Part shown: positions 17,303 through 25,794 of the stretch, piece by piece
Position numbering within the stretch: position 1 is the first letter of the stretch
How the letters are laid out: each line of letters begins with the position of its first letter
DNA from: Marinobacter algicola DG893
GTDB lineage: Bacteria > Pseudomonadota > Gammaproteobacteria > Pseudomonadales > Oleiphilaceae
Length of the DNA: 46,238 bases
Direction of reading: 5' to 3'
Assembly: GCF_000170835.1 (NCBI RefSeq)
Contig: NZ_ABCP01000028.1
Coordinates: 1 to 46,238, forward strand
The notes under the pieces: model-generated
Seen by the model: the letters and a program-made list of their open reading frames with translations, nothing else
Databases searched by the model: none
What the model was told of the DNA's origin: nothing
Made by a program: the position numbers and the translations under genes

Positions 17303-17525
17303 CACTGATCCAATCCCCGCTTCATGCGTAGATTCTTGCTGCAATATTAAGTTGTTGTCATAACCTAGGAACTTTTACGTATCCTTAGTTAACATTTCTG
17401 TCTAGACTGATTTACACTGTTTGACGATGTCGTTGGCCAAACGCTAACGACCCCGTTTTGACAGAATGTCTGCACCAACGACTTCTGGAACGCAGGAAAT
17501 AAAACGACCAATAAGGGGATTTACA

Positions 17526-17807
17526 ATGCGTAAACTGACGATTGCAGGGTTTGCACTGGCCACCGCACTGACCGCAGGTTGTGCGACAACTGACCAGGGC
17601 GCTCTCGACGAAGCAAATGCAACCGCTTCTTCTGCCGAGCAGACCGCTGAAAATGCACTGAACACCGCTAACAGCGCTTCCAGCGCTGCTCGCTCCGCTC
17701 AGCGCACTGCTGACGAAGCACTGGCTGCCGCCAAGGCTGCCCAGAAGGCTGCTAACGAAGCCAACGAGCGCGCCAAGCGCATGCTCGAGCGTGCCAGCCA
17801 GAAGTAA
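17526..17807 (+). CDS. Lpp/OprI-like alanine-zipper outer-membrane lipoprotein
   Basis: The 93-residue product has a lipoprotein signal with lipobox LTAG-Cys19. The mature part is an Ala-rich heptad coiled coil (SSAARSAQRTADEALAAAK and similar) ending in Lys (ERASQK). This is the OprI/Lpp plan: a trimeric helix anchored in the outer membrane whose terminal Lys can be linked to peptidoglycan by L,D-transpeptidases. ATG at 17526 is fixed by AAGGGG upstream and by the signal peptide; an upstream in-frame start at 17466 is rejected. A strong terminator follows, and the 220-base leader before it holds no other gene. Confidence 0.93.
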   Translation: MRKLTIAGFALATALTAGCATTDQGALDEANATASSAEQTAENALNTANSASSAARSAQRTADEALAAAKAAQKAANEANERAKRMLERASQK

Positions 17808-17822
17808 GGCTGTTGCGTAAAG

Positions 17823-17851
17823 AAAAGGCCGGGTTCATCCCGGCCTTTTTT
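17823..17851 (+). terminator. Rho-independent terminator of the Lpp-like gene
   Basis: AAGGCCGGG (17825-17833) pairs with CCCGGCCTT (17839-17847) around the loop TTCAT, with a run of six T (17846-17851). The stem can extend by A-T pairs. It lies 18 bases after the stop codon. Confidence 0.93.
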
Positions 17852-17872
17852 GTGCGCGCCTGATAAGCCCCA

Positions 17873-18667
17873 TCAGGATTCGTCGTTATCGCTCTTCGGC
17901 TTCTGTGGTGAGGGCGTGTTGCTCATAAAGGCAGACATCATTTCCATCGGCAGCGGGAACACAATCGTGGAACTGTTGTTGGTACTCATATCCGCCAGAG
18001 TTTGCATGTAACGCAACTGCATCGCTCCGGAGTTGGCGGACATAACTTCGGCCGCTTCAACAAGCTTTTTCGATGCCTGCAGTTCCCCCTCCGCGTGAAT
18101 CACCTTGGCACGACGCTCCCGTTCTGCCTCCGCCTGTCGGGCAATGGCACGGATCATCGACTCGTTCAGGTCCACGTGCTTGATTTCAACGTTGGCAACC
18201 TTGATGCCCCATTCCTCGGTCTGGGCGTCGATAATACTCTGGATATCCGAATTCAGCTTATCCCGTTCGGACAGCATTTCGTCCAGATCGTGTTTGCCCA
18301 GTACCGAACGCAACGTCGTTTGTGCCAGCTGACTGGTGGCAGAGCCGAAATCCTCGACACGTATGATTGCCCGCTCTGGGTCGACCACCCGGAAATACAG
18401 CACGGCATTGACCCGAACTGTCACGTTGTCTTTCGAGATCACGTCCTGGCTCGGCACATCCAACGCAATGACACGCAAATCCACTCGGGTTATCTGTTGG
18501 ATACCGGGGATTACGATGATCAGGCCTGGCCCTTTGACACCTTGAAAGCGCCCCAGGAAGAAAACCACGCCACGCTCGTATTCCGGCAGAATCTTGATGG
18601 CCGACCCAAGAATCAGCAGGAGCACTACCGTGGGTGCAATATAGGGAATCAGGTCAGTGATGTTCAT
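17873..18667 (-). CDS. SPFH/band-7 slipin family membrane protein
   Basis: The 264-residue protein has one N-terminal membrane helix ([17 protein letters not shown]), then the SPFH domain: [24 protein letters not shown], and [22 protein letters not shown] coiled region rich in [16 protein letters not shown] follows. Family members form oligomers that organise membrane microdomains. ATG at 18667 is chosen because GGAGG lies just upstream and the helix follows at once; a longer frame to 18751 would overlap the NfeD gene by 26 bases. It pairs with the upstream NfeD gene, a conserved partner arrangement in which the NfeD protease may act on the slipin. Confidence 0.92.
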   Translation of the reverse strand: MNITDLIPYIAPTVVLLLILGSAIKILPEYERGVVFFLGRFQGVKGPGLIIVIPGIQQITRVDLRVIALDVPSQDVISKDNVTVRVNAVLYFRVVDPERAIIRVEDFGSATSQLAQTTLRSVLGKHDLDEMLSERDKLNSDIQSIIDAQTEEWGIKVANVEIKHVDLNESMIRAIARQAEAERERRAKVIHAEGELQASKKLVEAAEVMSANSGAMQLRYMQTLADMSTNNSSTIVFPLPMEMMSAFMSNTPSPQKPKSDNDES

Positions 18668-18725
18668 AAGGCCTCCTTCGTTGGCTTGATCGCCGGGTAA
18701 CCTGTCAACATTCTCCAGCCCGGCT

Positions 18726-20198
18726 TCAGGGCTCCGCCTTATCCGCTTCAACGCACACCGTCAAACCTTCCAACGCAGTCACCCTCAACTTGTCACCGTT
18801 GCCTACCGGGGATTTACAGGCGGCATTCCAGCGTTCACCGCTCATACGCACGTGCCCCCTGAAATACCCATCGTCTTCCTGAAAGTCGTCGAGTGCGGTC
18901 ACTCTCTCGTGGACAATCTGTTCGCTTCCGCTGACCGGGTGCTTCCGGCGCAAGCCGATGAATTTGATGACGGTCCATAGGATAAAGCCGGCCGCGACCA
19001 GTGCCGTGCCACCGATGGTGGGCAGTGAAATCTCTTGATGGCTGCCGTCCATCAGTATGATGGAACCGGCCACAAACGCGACAATCCCCCCTATGCCCAA
19101 TATGCCGAAGCTGGGCATAAAGGCCTCGCCGACAATGAAAGCAAGCCCCAACAGAATCAGCGCCAGGCCCGCGTAATTGACGGACAGCACCTGGAAGGCA
19201 AACAGCGCGAGGATCAGGCAGATGGCGCCAATCACACCCGGGAAGACAGCACCGGGGTTAGACAGTTCGAAGATGATGCCGTAGAAGCCGATGATCATCA
19301 GGAAGTAAGCGACATTCGGATTGGTGATCACCGATAGCAGTCGAGTGCGCCAGTCCGGGTCTGCCCGCGTCAATTCAATGTTCGCGGTGGCCAGCGTTTT
19401 CTCGCCATTGGCCATTTTCACGGTGCGCCCGTCGATCTGTTGCATCAGGCTGTCCATGTTGTCAGCCACCACATCAACCACGTTCTGCGCCAGCGCTTCT
19501 TCGGCACCCAGGTTTACAGCTTCGCGCACCGCCTGCTCCGCCCAGTCGGCGTTGCGGCCATGTCGCTCCGCCAGGCCACGGATGTAGCTGACAGCATCTT
19601 CCAGAACCTTGCGCTCCATTGCCGTGCCGCCCCGGCGTTTATCGGAGGCGTCATCCTGCGCCGATTCCTCGTTCCCGGCGCTTTCCTTTTCATCGGGATT
19701 GGCATCCCCGGTGTCTTCTGAAGGCTTCTGATCCTCGGAGCCTGGCAGCCCACCCATCTGGACAGGTGTGGCCGAGCCCAGATGGGTAGCCCCAGCCATT
19801 GCCGCCACGTGACTGCCATAAAGAATATAAGTACCGGCACTGGCGGCACGCGCCCCCGCCGGCGACACCCAGGTCACCACGGGTACGTCTGAAGAAAGGA
19901 TTTCCTTGATGATACCGCGCATGGACTCCATCAAGCCGCCGGGGGTATCCATCCGGATAACCAGCAACTCCGCACCTTCGGACTCGGCGCGGCGAATGCC
20001 ACGTACCAGGTAGTCCATGGTGGCGGGGCCGATAGCACCGTCGACGGTCATCACAAGACCTGTCGGCGCGTCGTCCTGCTGGGCGATGACCGTGTGGGAA
20101 AGAGAGACCAGGGCAAGCACCAGGCCCAGCAGGAACACGGCCAGCCACCAGGGCTGGCGGCTGGTGGGGTTTGGTGGGTTGGGTCGGTTAGCGATCAT
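18726..20198 (-). CDS. NfeD family membrane serine protease (ClpP-like)
   Basis: The 490-residue protein has a signal/anchor helix (about 17-39) and a ClpP-like protease domain: [29 protein letters not shown] with Ser120, and MERKVLEDA with Lys197 as the likely dyad. An unusual acidic linker (about 153-190, rich in E, D, K) interrupts it. Four to five membrane helices follow, then a C-terminal OB-fold NfeD domain. ATG at 20198 is chosen over the adjacent GTG at 20201; GGGGAGGAG lies just upstream. It is in one operon with the slipin gene, a common pairing for membrane quality control. Confidence 0.92.
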   Translation of the reverse strand: MIANRPNPPNPTSRQPWWLAVFLLGLVLALVSLSHTVIAQQDDAPTGLVMTVDGAIGPATMDYLVRGIRRAESEGAELLVIRMDTPGGLMESMRGIIKEILSSDVPVVTWVSPAGARAASAGTYILYGSHVAAMAGATHLGSATPVQMGGLPGSEDQKPSEDTGDANPDEKESAGNEESAQDDASDKRRGGTAMERKVLEDAVSYIRGLAERHGRNADWAEQAVREAVNLGAEEALAQNVVDVVADNMDSLMQQIDGRTVKMANGEKTLATANIELTRADPDWRTRLLSVITNPNVAYFLMIIGFYGIIFELSNPGAVFPGVIGAICLILALFAFQVLSVNYAGLALILLGLAFIVGEAFMPSFGILGIGGIVAFVAGSIILMDGSHQEISLPTIGGTALVAAGFILWTVIKFIGLRRKHPVSGSEQIVHERVTALDDFQEDDGYFRGHVRMSGERWNAACKSPVGNGDKLRVTALEGLTVCVEADKAEP

Positions 20199-20240
20199 CA
20201 CTCCTCCCCGGATCCGTTCAGCGGATCAGAGCCTTCGGTA

Positions 20241-21308
20241 TCAGAACCAGAGGCGTTGTTTCTCACCTTTATTGCCATCTGGGGTACTTCGCATCGGCCC
20301 GGCGGAGTCATCCGCGACGCGGGTCAGACGTTCACCCACCATCCGCGGCAGGCCGTCCGCCTGGTCCACAGCCAGTTCAATGGCCATGCGCTTCACTTCC
20401 ACACCGGGCATTTTCTGGCGGAGGTCTTCCACCTTTTTCTGCACCTGCTTCCACAATTGTTCACGGTCCTGCTGACTGTAGTCTTCTTCAGGGCGATGTA
20501 CCTCCAGCCAGACCTCATTACCTTTCAGGCCGATTTTCACGGGCTCGCGGATAACCTGCACCGGCGTGCCCTTACTGACTTCATAGACAAACCGCGATAT
20601 GTCCTCGTTGTACATGCGGAAACAGCCGTGACTGACCTGCATGCCCACACCGAACAACTTGTTGGTACCGTGAATCAGGTACCCCTTCTCACTGAGCATC
20701 AGTGCGTGGGACCCCAGAGGGTTGCCCGGCCCCGGTGGAATCATCCTCGGCAGGTACTCCCCCGCAGCTTCGTATTCGGCGCGGATGCTTGCGGGCGGAT
20801 ACCAGGCCGGCGACTCCAGTGGCATGGTCACTTTGGCGTTGGTCAGTGGCGATGGGTTGTCGTCGGTACCTACCCCCACCGGATAAACCTGCACCTTTCC
20901 CTCAGTAAAGTAGTACAAGCGGTATTCCGCCAGATTAATGATGATGCCCTCGCGCTTCACGTCCGGTAATACATAGTGTCGGGGCACGGTTATCCGGGTG
21001 CCATCACCGGGCAGCCAGGGATCAACACCGGGGTTGGCCTTGACGAGCTCCAGGTAACCGAGACTGTTCTGATTGCCAATGGCCGCAAAGGTGTCCTCAT
21101 AGCGGGTGGTCATCACCGACAGCTCCCCGGCCAGATCCCCGTCAATGGAAAACCGGGGAACTCGGGGTTTATCGGGGGTGTCGCTTTTTCCTTCCGGCGT
21201 AGTCAGTTCCTGACCCGCGGCCTGCGCCTCTGTTTCGGCACCAACCACGCTGGCCGACATCAGGGCCAGCAAAACCAGCAGAAAACCTGTCAACTGCGTT
21301 CGATACAT
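20241..21308 (-). CDS. LysM-YkuD L,D-transpeptidase (ErfK/YbiS/YcfS type)
   Basis: The 355-residue protein has a signal peptide (1-24), a LysM-like segment around 65-110 (TFAAIGNQNSLGYLELVKAN), then the YkuD domain with LIHGT (His213) and VSHGCFRM (Cys229 nucleophile). A charged C-terminal tail of about 90 residues is longer than usual. Enzymes of this group attach Lpp-type lipoproteins to peptidoglycan or form 3-3 crosslinks in the periplasm. The Lpp-like gene with its terminal Lys lies 2.4 kb away. This gene precedes NfeD on the same strand with a 43-base gap, so it may be co-transcribed. Confidence 0.9.
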   Translation of the reverse strand: MYRTQLTGFLLVLLALMSASVVGAETEAQAAGQELTTPEGKSDTPDKPRVPRFSIDGDLAGELSVMTTRYEDTFAAIGNQNSLGYLELVKANPGVDPWLPGDGTRITVPRHYVLPDVKREGIIINLAEYRLYYFTEGKVQVYPVGVGTDDNPSPLTNAKVTMPLESPAWYPPASIRAEYEAAGEYLPRMIPPGPGNPLGSHALMLSEKGYLIHGTNKLFGVGMQVSHGCFRMYNEDISRFVYEVSKGTPVQVIREPVKIGLKGNEVWLEVHRPEEDYSQQDREQLWKQVQKKVEDLRQKMPGVEVKRMAIELAVDQADGLPRMVGERLTRVADDSAGPMRSTPDGNKGEKQRLWF

Positions 21309-21352
21309 AGCGTCTCAATCCGATATCCGGTCTGCGGCGACAACAACGTGCA

Positions 21353-21922
21353 TCAGACCGACGTCAGGGCTGTCCAAACGGTGGCAACAGCCAGAATCAC
21401 GAATAGAAGGCTGGCTCCAATTCTGGCCGTAGCCAGTGGTAACCGCTCCATCAACCATTTACCAGCCATGATAACCGGTATATTAGCCAGCAGCATACCA
21501 ACGGTGGTGCCCATAATCACCCAGAAGGTATCCGTATATCGCGCGGCCAGCACCACAGTTGCGATCTGGGTCTTGTCGCCGATTTCCGCCAGGAAGAACA
21601 TCACCGTCGTGGCCATGAAGGCCCCCATACCCAGGAACGCCGAATCGCCATTGTCATCCTTGTCCGGAATCAACAACCAGAGCGCAATGGCGACAAAGCT
21701 GATGGCCAGGATCCAGGGTAACCAGGCTTGCGGAATCCACTCGGCGATCCAGGCGCCCAACAGGGCCGACAAGGCATGGTTCAGCAAGGTGGCGACCAGT
21801 ATGCCAAGAATGATGGGCGTACGCTTGGCGTAGCGGGCAACCAGGAAGAGAGAGAGCAGTTGGGTCTTGTCGCCGATCTCCGCAATGGCGACCGCAAACG
21901 TTGAAGCGAGGAAAGCGTCCAT
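21353..21922 (-). CDS. GDT1/TMEM165 (UPF0016) family manganese exporter
   Basis: The 189-residue protein has six membrane helices and two copies of the EIGDKTQ cation motif, one near residue 16 and one in the second half, the hallmark of the family. Bacterial members export Mn2+ (MneA-type). ATG at 21922 is chosen because GGAG lies six bases upstream and homologues begin with MDAFL/MEAFL; earlier frames from 21964 or 21952 would run into leader RNA. A yybP-ykoY Mn riboswitch and a matching promoter lie upstream, so excess Mn should induce it. This agreement of gene and riboswitch makes the function call stronger than for the family alone. Confidence 0.92.
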   Translation of the reverse strand: MDAFLASTFAVAIAEIGDKTQLLSLFLVARYAKRTPIILGILVATLLNHALSALLGAWIAEWIPQAWLPWILAISFVAIALWLLIPDKDDNGDSAFLGMGAFMATTVMFFLAEIGDKTQIATVVLAARYTDTFWVIMGTTVGMLLANIPVIMAGKWLMERLPLATARIGASLLFVILAVATVWTALTSV

Positions 21923-21988
21923 GAAAAACTCCGGGGCGGATATTTCAGACATGAGACAGCCCACCTTCCGCCCTGGGAGGTGAAACTG

Positions 21989-22115
21989 CCTCAGGTCTTG
22001 CCAATTTCACCGGTTTACCGATGAAACATGATAGCCACGGAGATTGAGCCCCAAGTATGTTGACTACCATCCGCCCCTGAAAATGGGTTCCGTTGCGGAG
22101 GCTACTCCCCTGAAG
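21989..22115 (-). ncRNA. yybP-ykoY manganese riboswitch aptamer
   Basis: On the minus strand the leader reads GGGGAGTAGC, later GTCAACATACTTGG, and then TTGGCAAGACC. These are the conserved loops of the yybP-ykoY Mn2+ aptamer (RF00080). The closing helix P1 is visible as CTTCAGG at the 5' end pairing with CCTGAGG at the 3' end. Downstream, CCTCCCAGG could pair instead with the 3' strand of P1, and CACCT/AGGTG could form a small hairpin. Either could be the switching element, but this part is inference. Confidence 0.88.
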
Positions 22116-22117
22116 AG

Positions 22118-22153
22118 TGCGGAAATGTTAATCAATACCTGGCCGGATGGCAA
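22118..22153 (-). promoter_or_regulatory. Sigma-70-like promoter for the Mn riboswitch and exporter
   Basis: On the minus strand, -35 TTGCCA (22148-22153, five of six) and -10 TAACAT (22125-22130, four of six) are separated by exactly 17 bases. The expected start is a few bases before the aptamer. The -35 abuts the stop codon of the upstream MFS gene. Confidence 0.65.
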
Positions 22154-23545
22154 CTATACGCGCATTTTCCAAACTGGGATGGCCGCCATCGCGACGAATA
22201 CAGCGACCAGCCACCAGGCTGTATGAAACGCCCCAATGGTGGGGATACCGCCGCTGTGATCACCAAACTCAATGGTCAGGGCCACGATATTGACACCAAA
22301 GGCCCCACCCAACTGGCGGGTAAAGTTGATGGTGCTCGAACCGGCACCCAGCTGTTCTGGAGCCAGAGGGTTCAGGGCGCCCGTTGAAAGCGCTGGCAAC
22401 ATAAACCCAATGCCGATTCGTCCCAACACGGTCCATAACGCCAGCCAGCCAAAGGCGAGCTCAATGTCCGATACCGCAAACAACATGGCCGACATGGCGA
22501 ACAGGACAATGCCGAATATCACCAGTTTACGGGCGCTCAGGCGGTCCGCCAGCCTTCCGGCCAGTGGAAAGGTCATGCCCAGCACGATGCCCGCTGGCAG
22601 CATCAGCAAACCGGCTTCGGTGGCGGTGAATTCCAGGGCCGTCTGTACGAACAGAGGTACCAGGTAGGTGGAGCCAAACAAGGCGAGCCCCAATGCCATG
22701 GCGCCCAAATTGGCGTAAACAAAGGCCGGGTTGCGCAGAAGCCCAATGTTCACCAACGGGTGGCGGGCACGTCGTTCACGAATCACAAACAGCACCAGGG
22801 CAATGGCGGCAACAGCACCCCCGATCGCAATTCGTACTTCCTGCCCCGCCAGCTCCTGCAGCCGGTTGAGGGTGTCCAGGGACAGACCGATGGCAATGCC
22901 CAACAGCACCAGCCCAGGAAAGTCAAAACGGTAGGGAGCCGGGCGGGACACCGGCAGCGGCAGAAAGCGCCATGCCATAAACACGCCGATCAGGGTGACG
23001 GGCACAGGGGCAAACATCACATAGCGCCAATCCCACTGGTCCACCAGGAAGCCCCCGAGAACCGGGCCCAGGGCCGGGGCAAGAATCACACCCATGCCGT
23101 AGATCCCCATGGCCTGCCCACGACGGTTGCGGGGGAAAATCCGGAATACCAGATACATACCCATGGGCTGCATCAGCCCCGCCATGGCACCCTGGCCAAT
23201 GCGGGCGGCAATCAACTGTTCCGGCGAGGTGGCAAAACCACCAAGAAGCGAGATCACCGTGAACAGGAACATGGCCGTGGCCAGGGTCTTGCGCACTCCG
23301 AAGTGATCCAGCAGCCACGAAGAGGCCAGCATGGTGGTGGTCATGGCGGCGATGAACCCGGTGGCCAGCCAGTGCACCTGGCCTTGCCGGATACCGAATT
23401 CCAGCATGATGTCGTGTAGGGCAACATTGACCACGGTTGCGCTGAGCACCGTTGCCATGGTGCCCAGCATGACCGTGGCAACCGCCAGCCAACGCCAGCG
23501 CTCGCCGTAACGGGCCCTTAGCCCCTCAACCGTGTTATCACTCAG
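22154..23545 (-). CDS. DHA2-family MFS multidrug efflux pump (EmrB-like), apparent CTG start
   Basis: The polytopic protein shows DHA2 features: VVNVALHDI in helix 1, WLATGFIAAMTTTM, GQGAMAGLMQPMGM, and a GPVLGGFLVDQWDWRYVMF motif C region, with roughly 12-14 helices. The first ATG (23470) would start inside helix 1 and has no ribosome site. The frame continues upstream without ATG/GTG/TTG to a TGA at 23560. It contains a CTG at 23545 that has AAGGGG seven bases before it and gives a normal basic N-terminus (RARYGERWRW). I therefore place the start at CTG, giving 463 residues. It follows a MarR gene by 39 bases, a usual regulator-pump operon. Confidence 0.85.
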   Translation of the reverse strand: MSDNTVEGLRARYGERWRWLAVATVMLGTMATVLSATVVNVALHDIMLEFGIRQGQVHWLATGFIAAMTTTMLASSWLLDHFGVRKTLATAMFLFTVISLLGGFATSPEQLIAARIGQGAMAGLMQPMGMYLVFRIFPRNRRGQAMGIYGMGVILAPALGPVLGGFLVDQWDWRYVMFAPVPVTLIGVFMAWRFLPLPVSRPAPYRFDFPGLVLLGIAIGLSLDTLNRLQELAGQEVRIAIGGAVAAIALVLFVIRERRARHPLVNIGLLRNPAFVYANLGAMALGLALFGSTYLVPLFVQTALEFTATEAGLLMLPAGIVLGMTFPLAGRLADRLSARKLVIFGIVLFAMSAMLFAVSDIELAFGWLALWTVLGRIGIGFMLPALSTGALNPLAPEQLGAGSSTINFTRQLGGAFGVNIVALTIEFGDHSGGIPTIGAFHTAWWLVAVFVAMAAIPVWKMRV

Positions 23546-23584
23546 ACCAAAACCCCTTCAGACGGATATATTGACCGCACACCT

Positions 23585-24010
23585 TTACCGTTGCCGCTCT
23601 GCATTCTCCAGGATCTTGTGGAACACCTTGACGGCACCTTCGATATCCCGGTCGCTGATACCGTCCAGCATCTCTTCACGCAGGCGAGCCGCACGCTCGG
23701 TCAGGACATTCATGAACTCGGTTCCGTCCTTGGTGAGGTGAAGACGGCGTGCACGACGATCATTGGGACAGGGGCGGCGCTCAATCAGACCCTGTTGTTC
23801 CAGGCTATCCAGCAACCGCACCAGCGTCGGGTTTTCAATGGCCATCAGGCGGGCAAGTTCACGCTGGGTCAGCCCTTCTCCCCCTTGTTGCAGATAGACC
23901 ATGGTGGTCCAACGAGCCTGGGTAACACCCAGATCCTTAAGGCGTTCATCCAGCAATTTGCGCCAGCGACGGGTGACCCGGGCGACGGCAAAGGGAAACT
24001 GATCTCTCAT
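23585..24010 (-). CDS. MarR-family transcriptional regulator
   Basis: The 141-residue protein has a winged helix: VTQARWTTMVYLQQ, LTQRELARLMAIENPTLVRLLDSLEQQGLIER, and the wing with NDRRARRLHLTKDG. It resembles SlyA/MarR repressors that respond to small aromatic or xenobiotic ligands. It is the first gene of an operon with the DHA2 efflux pump and most likely represses that operon. The upstream gap of 190 bases has no clear paired palindrome that I could assign. The ATG at 24010 is preceded by GGAG. Confidence 0.92.
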   Translation of the reverse strand: MRDQFPFAVARVTRRWRKLLDERLKDLGVTQARWTTMVYLQQGGEGLTQRELARLMAIENPTLVRLLDSLEQQGLIERRPCPNDRRARRLHLTKDGTEFMNVLTERAARLREEMLDGISDRDIEGAVKVFHKILENAERQR

Positions 24011-24188
24011 GATCTGGGACTCCGGTAATAGGTATCGACTGCTGTACTACCTGTAACGAATACCACTGCCGAAACAGTGCAGTGACGAACGAAGCTACCA
24101 ATAGTAAGCTAACCATTATGATAAAAACAGATATGCAAGGTGAAACAAAATTGGGGAAAACCGAGAGACTCAGCCCGAGGTTCGAAAG

Positions 24189-24213
24189 AGACCGGTCCAA
24201 TCAACCGGTCTTT
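24189..24213. terminator. Hairpin overlapping the end of the YcaD-like MFS gene
   Basis: AGACCGGT (24189-24196) pairs with ACCGGTCT (24204-24211) around a 7-base loop. The TGA stop of the minus-strand MFS gene lies at its loop. T tracts on both sides are short, so it may be a bidirectional or partial terminator. Confidence 0.5.
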
Positions 24214-25487
24214 CGCATGTCCTCTTCGTGAAACTCAGTCGCTTCCGCGGACTGGTGAAACTCCTCGTTACGGGGGTCCATTTCCGTCAGCACCGGCGAA
24301 GTCTCAGGCATGGCGGGGATGAAGTGTTCCTGCTCCGCCACCGGCACATCGTCGGTGTGGCTGATGCGATAACTGGTTATAACCGCCAACACCACCAGGA
24401 ACCCGGCGTTACCGAAGAACAGCCCCCTGGGGCCCAGTATGCCCACCAACTCTGCCATGACGATGGGGCCGATGACACTGCCCACGCCATAACTCAGCAG
24501 CAGTGTTGCGCTGGCGGCCACGATACGATTGCTTTCCATCCGGTCGTTGGTAATTGCAACCGCGATCGGATAGAGCGTCGCCGAGAGGCCCGTAAACAGG
24601 CCAACCAGCAGGGTCAGTAGCCACATCCGTTCGGCCCCGAGGATGCCAACCGACACCGCCGCGGTGCCCGCTGTTACCGCCACCCAGAACATGACGCGGC
24701 GCCGGTCAAACCGGTCACACACCAGCCCCAGCGGCCAGGCCAGGAGCATGGCCGCGACGATGGCACTGGCCATAAAGGTGGACACCCGGCTGACCTCCAG
24801 CCCCACCAGGGTGGCGTAGACCGGGCCGAGCGCATAAAAAGAACCGATCATGACGCCACAGATCAGCGCACCGGAAACCCCGGTGAACGACTCCCGCGCC
24901 AGGGTAAAGAACGACAGCCGCTCGGACTGCTCGATCACCGGCGCATCCATCCGCGTCAACGACAATGGAATCAGCGCCAGCGTCAGCAGGACAGCGGCGA
25001 GTGAAAACGGTATGAACGAAGACGGCTCACCGACGTTGATCAACAACTGCCCGCCGGCGGCGGACAGGTAGAACACAATCTGGTAAACCGCAAAAAGGGC
25101 ACCCCGGTTGGCGTTGGTGGCGCGGCTGCTGAACCAGCTCTCAATCACCACCAGCACGCCCGCCACACTGAAACCCGACAACGCACGCAAAATGGCCCAG
25201 AACACCTCGGACACGGCCATGGGGTACAGCAGGGCGCACACCGCCGCCATCGCGGCAAAGACTGCGAAAGCCCGGATATGCCCGACACGTCCGATGATAA
25301 GATGCACGTAAAGCGTGCCCAACACGAAGCCAATGGAGTAGCACACCAGGATCCAGCCGATAATGTTCGGCGAGACCGCCTCAATACTCAGTCGCACACC
25401 CAACAGGGTCATTAGAAAGGCGTTGCCACTGACCAGCAGGACAATACTGAGGATCAGGGCTGAAAGCGAGGTGACCATTCGGGTCAT
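24201..25487 (-). CDS. YcaD-like MFS transporter
   Basis: The 428-residue protein has 12 predicted helices and MFS features such as GTLYVHLIIGRVGHIRAF, RALSGFSVAGVLVVIESWF, and WPLGLVCDRFDRRRVMFW in the second half. The ESWF segment after helix 4 and the general length match the YcaD subgroup. The substrate is unknown. The tail after helix 12 (about 50 residues, acid-rich, HTDDVPVAEQEHF...) is cytoplasmic and longer than usual. It diverges from the WYL regulator across a 307-base gap and could be one of its targets. Confidence 0.85.
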   Translation of the reverse strand: MTRMVTSLSALILSIVLLVSGNAFLMTLLGVRLSIEAVSPNIIGWILVCYSIGFVLGTLYVHLIIGRVGHIRAFAVFAAMAAVCALLYPMAVSEVFWAILRALSGFSVAGVLVVIESWFSSRATNANRGALFAVYQIVFYLSAAGGQLLINVGEPSSFIPFSLAAVLLTLALIPLSLTRMDAPVIEQSERLSFFTLARESFTGVSGALICGVMIGSFYALGPVYATLVGLEVSRVSTFMASAIVAAMLLAWPLGLVCDRFDRRRVMFWVAVTAGTAAVSVGILGAERMWLLTLLVGLFTGLSATLYPIAVAITNDRMESNRIVAASATLLLSYGVGSVIGPIVMAELVGILGPRGLFFGNAGFLVVLAVITSYRISHTDDVPVAEQEHFIPAMPETSPVLTEMDPRNEEFHQSAEATEFHEEDMRKTG

Positions 25488-25794
25488 CAGTCAGGCTCCG
25501 GCGTACTTGAAACAGGTTGATACAGGAATGTAATGAAAGTAGCAGCAACGCCAGAACATTGCAGAGCGCGAATTAGAACAGGGCGCAATCCACAAAACCA
25601 CTACGCAGTTCCCGAAATTCCCAATACCGCTTGCAGCGCCGTGATGGCTGGATTTAACATCATTTTACATTAAGGTGACGTAACACACGCTGGTGGCCTG
25701 AAGGGTTAACATGTGGGTAGCTTGATCGCTGCCTATTTGAACCCACGAGAGTCTTTCATCTCATGCAATCCACGCTAACCATGAGCGCCTGGTT
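25488..25794. other. 307-base divergent intergenic region with inverted repeats
   Basis: No gene is seen. It is AT-richer than its surroundings (for example TTTAACATCATTTTACATTAAGG). It holds GTGGGT (25713-25718) / ACCCAC (25741-25746) and, at its right end, TAACCA (25776-25781) / TGGTTA (25790-25795), which touches the WYL start codon. These are candidate operators for the WYL regulator; binding is unproven. Confidence 0.4.

Noticed and set aside
17466..17525. Longer N-terminus of the Lpp-like lipoprotein
   Set aside because: It would disrupt the lipoprotein signal; AAGGGG fits the start at 17526.
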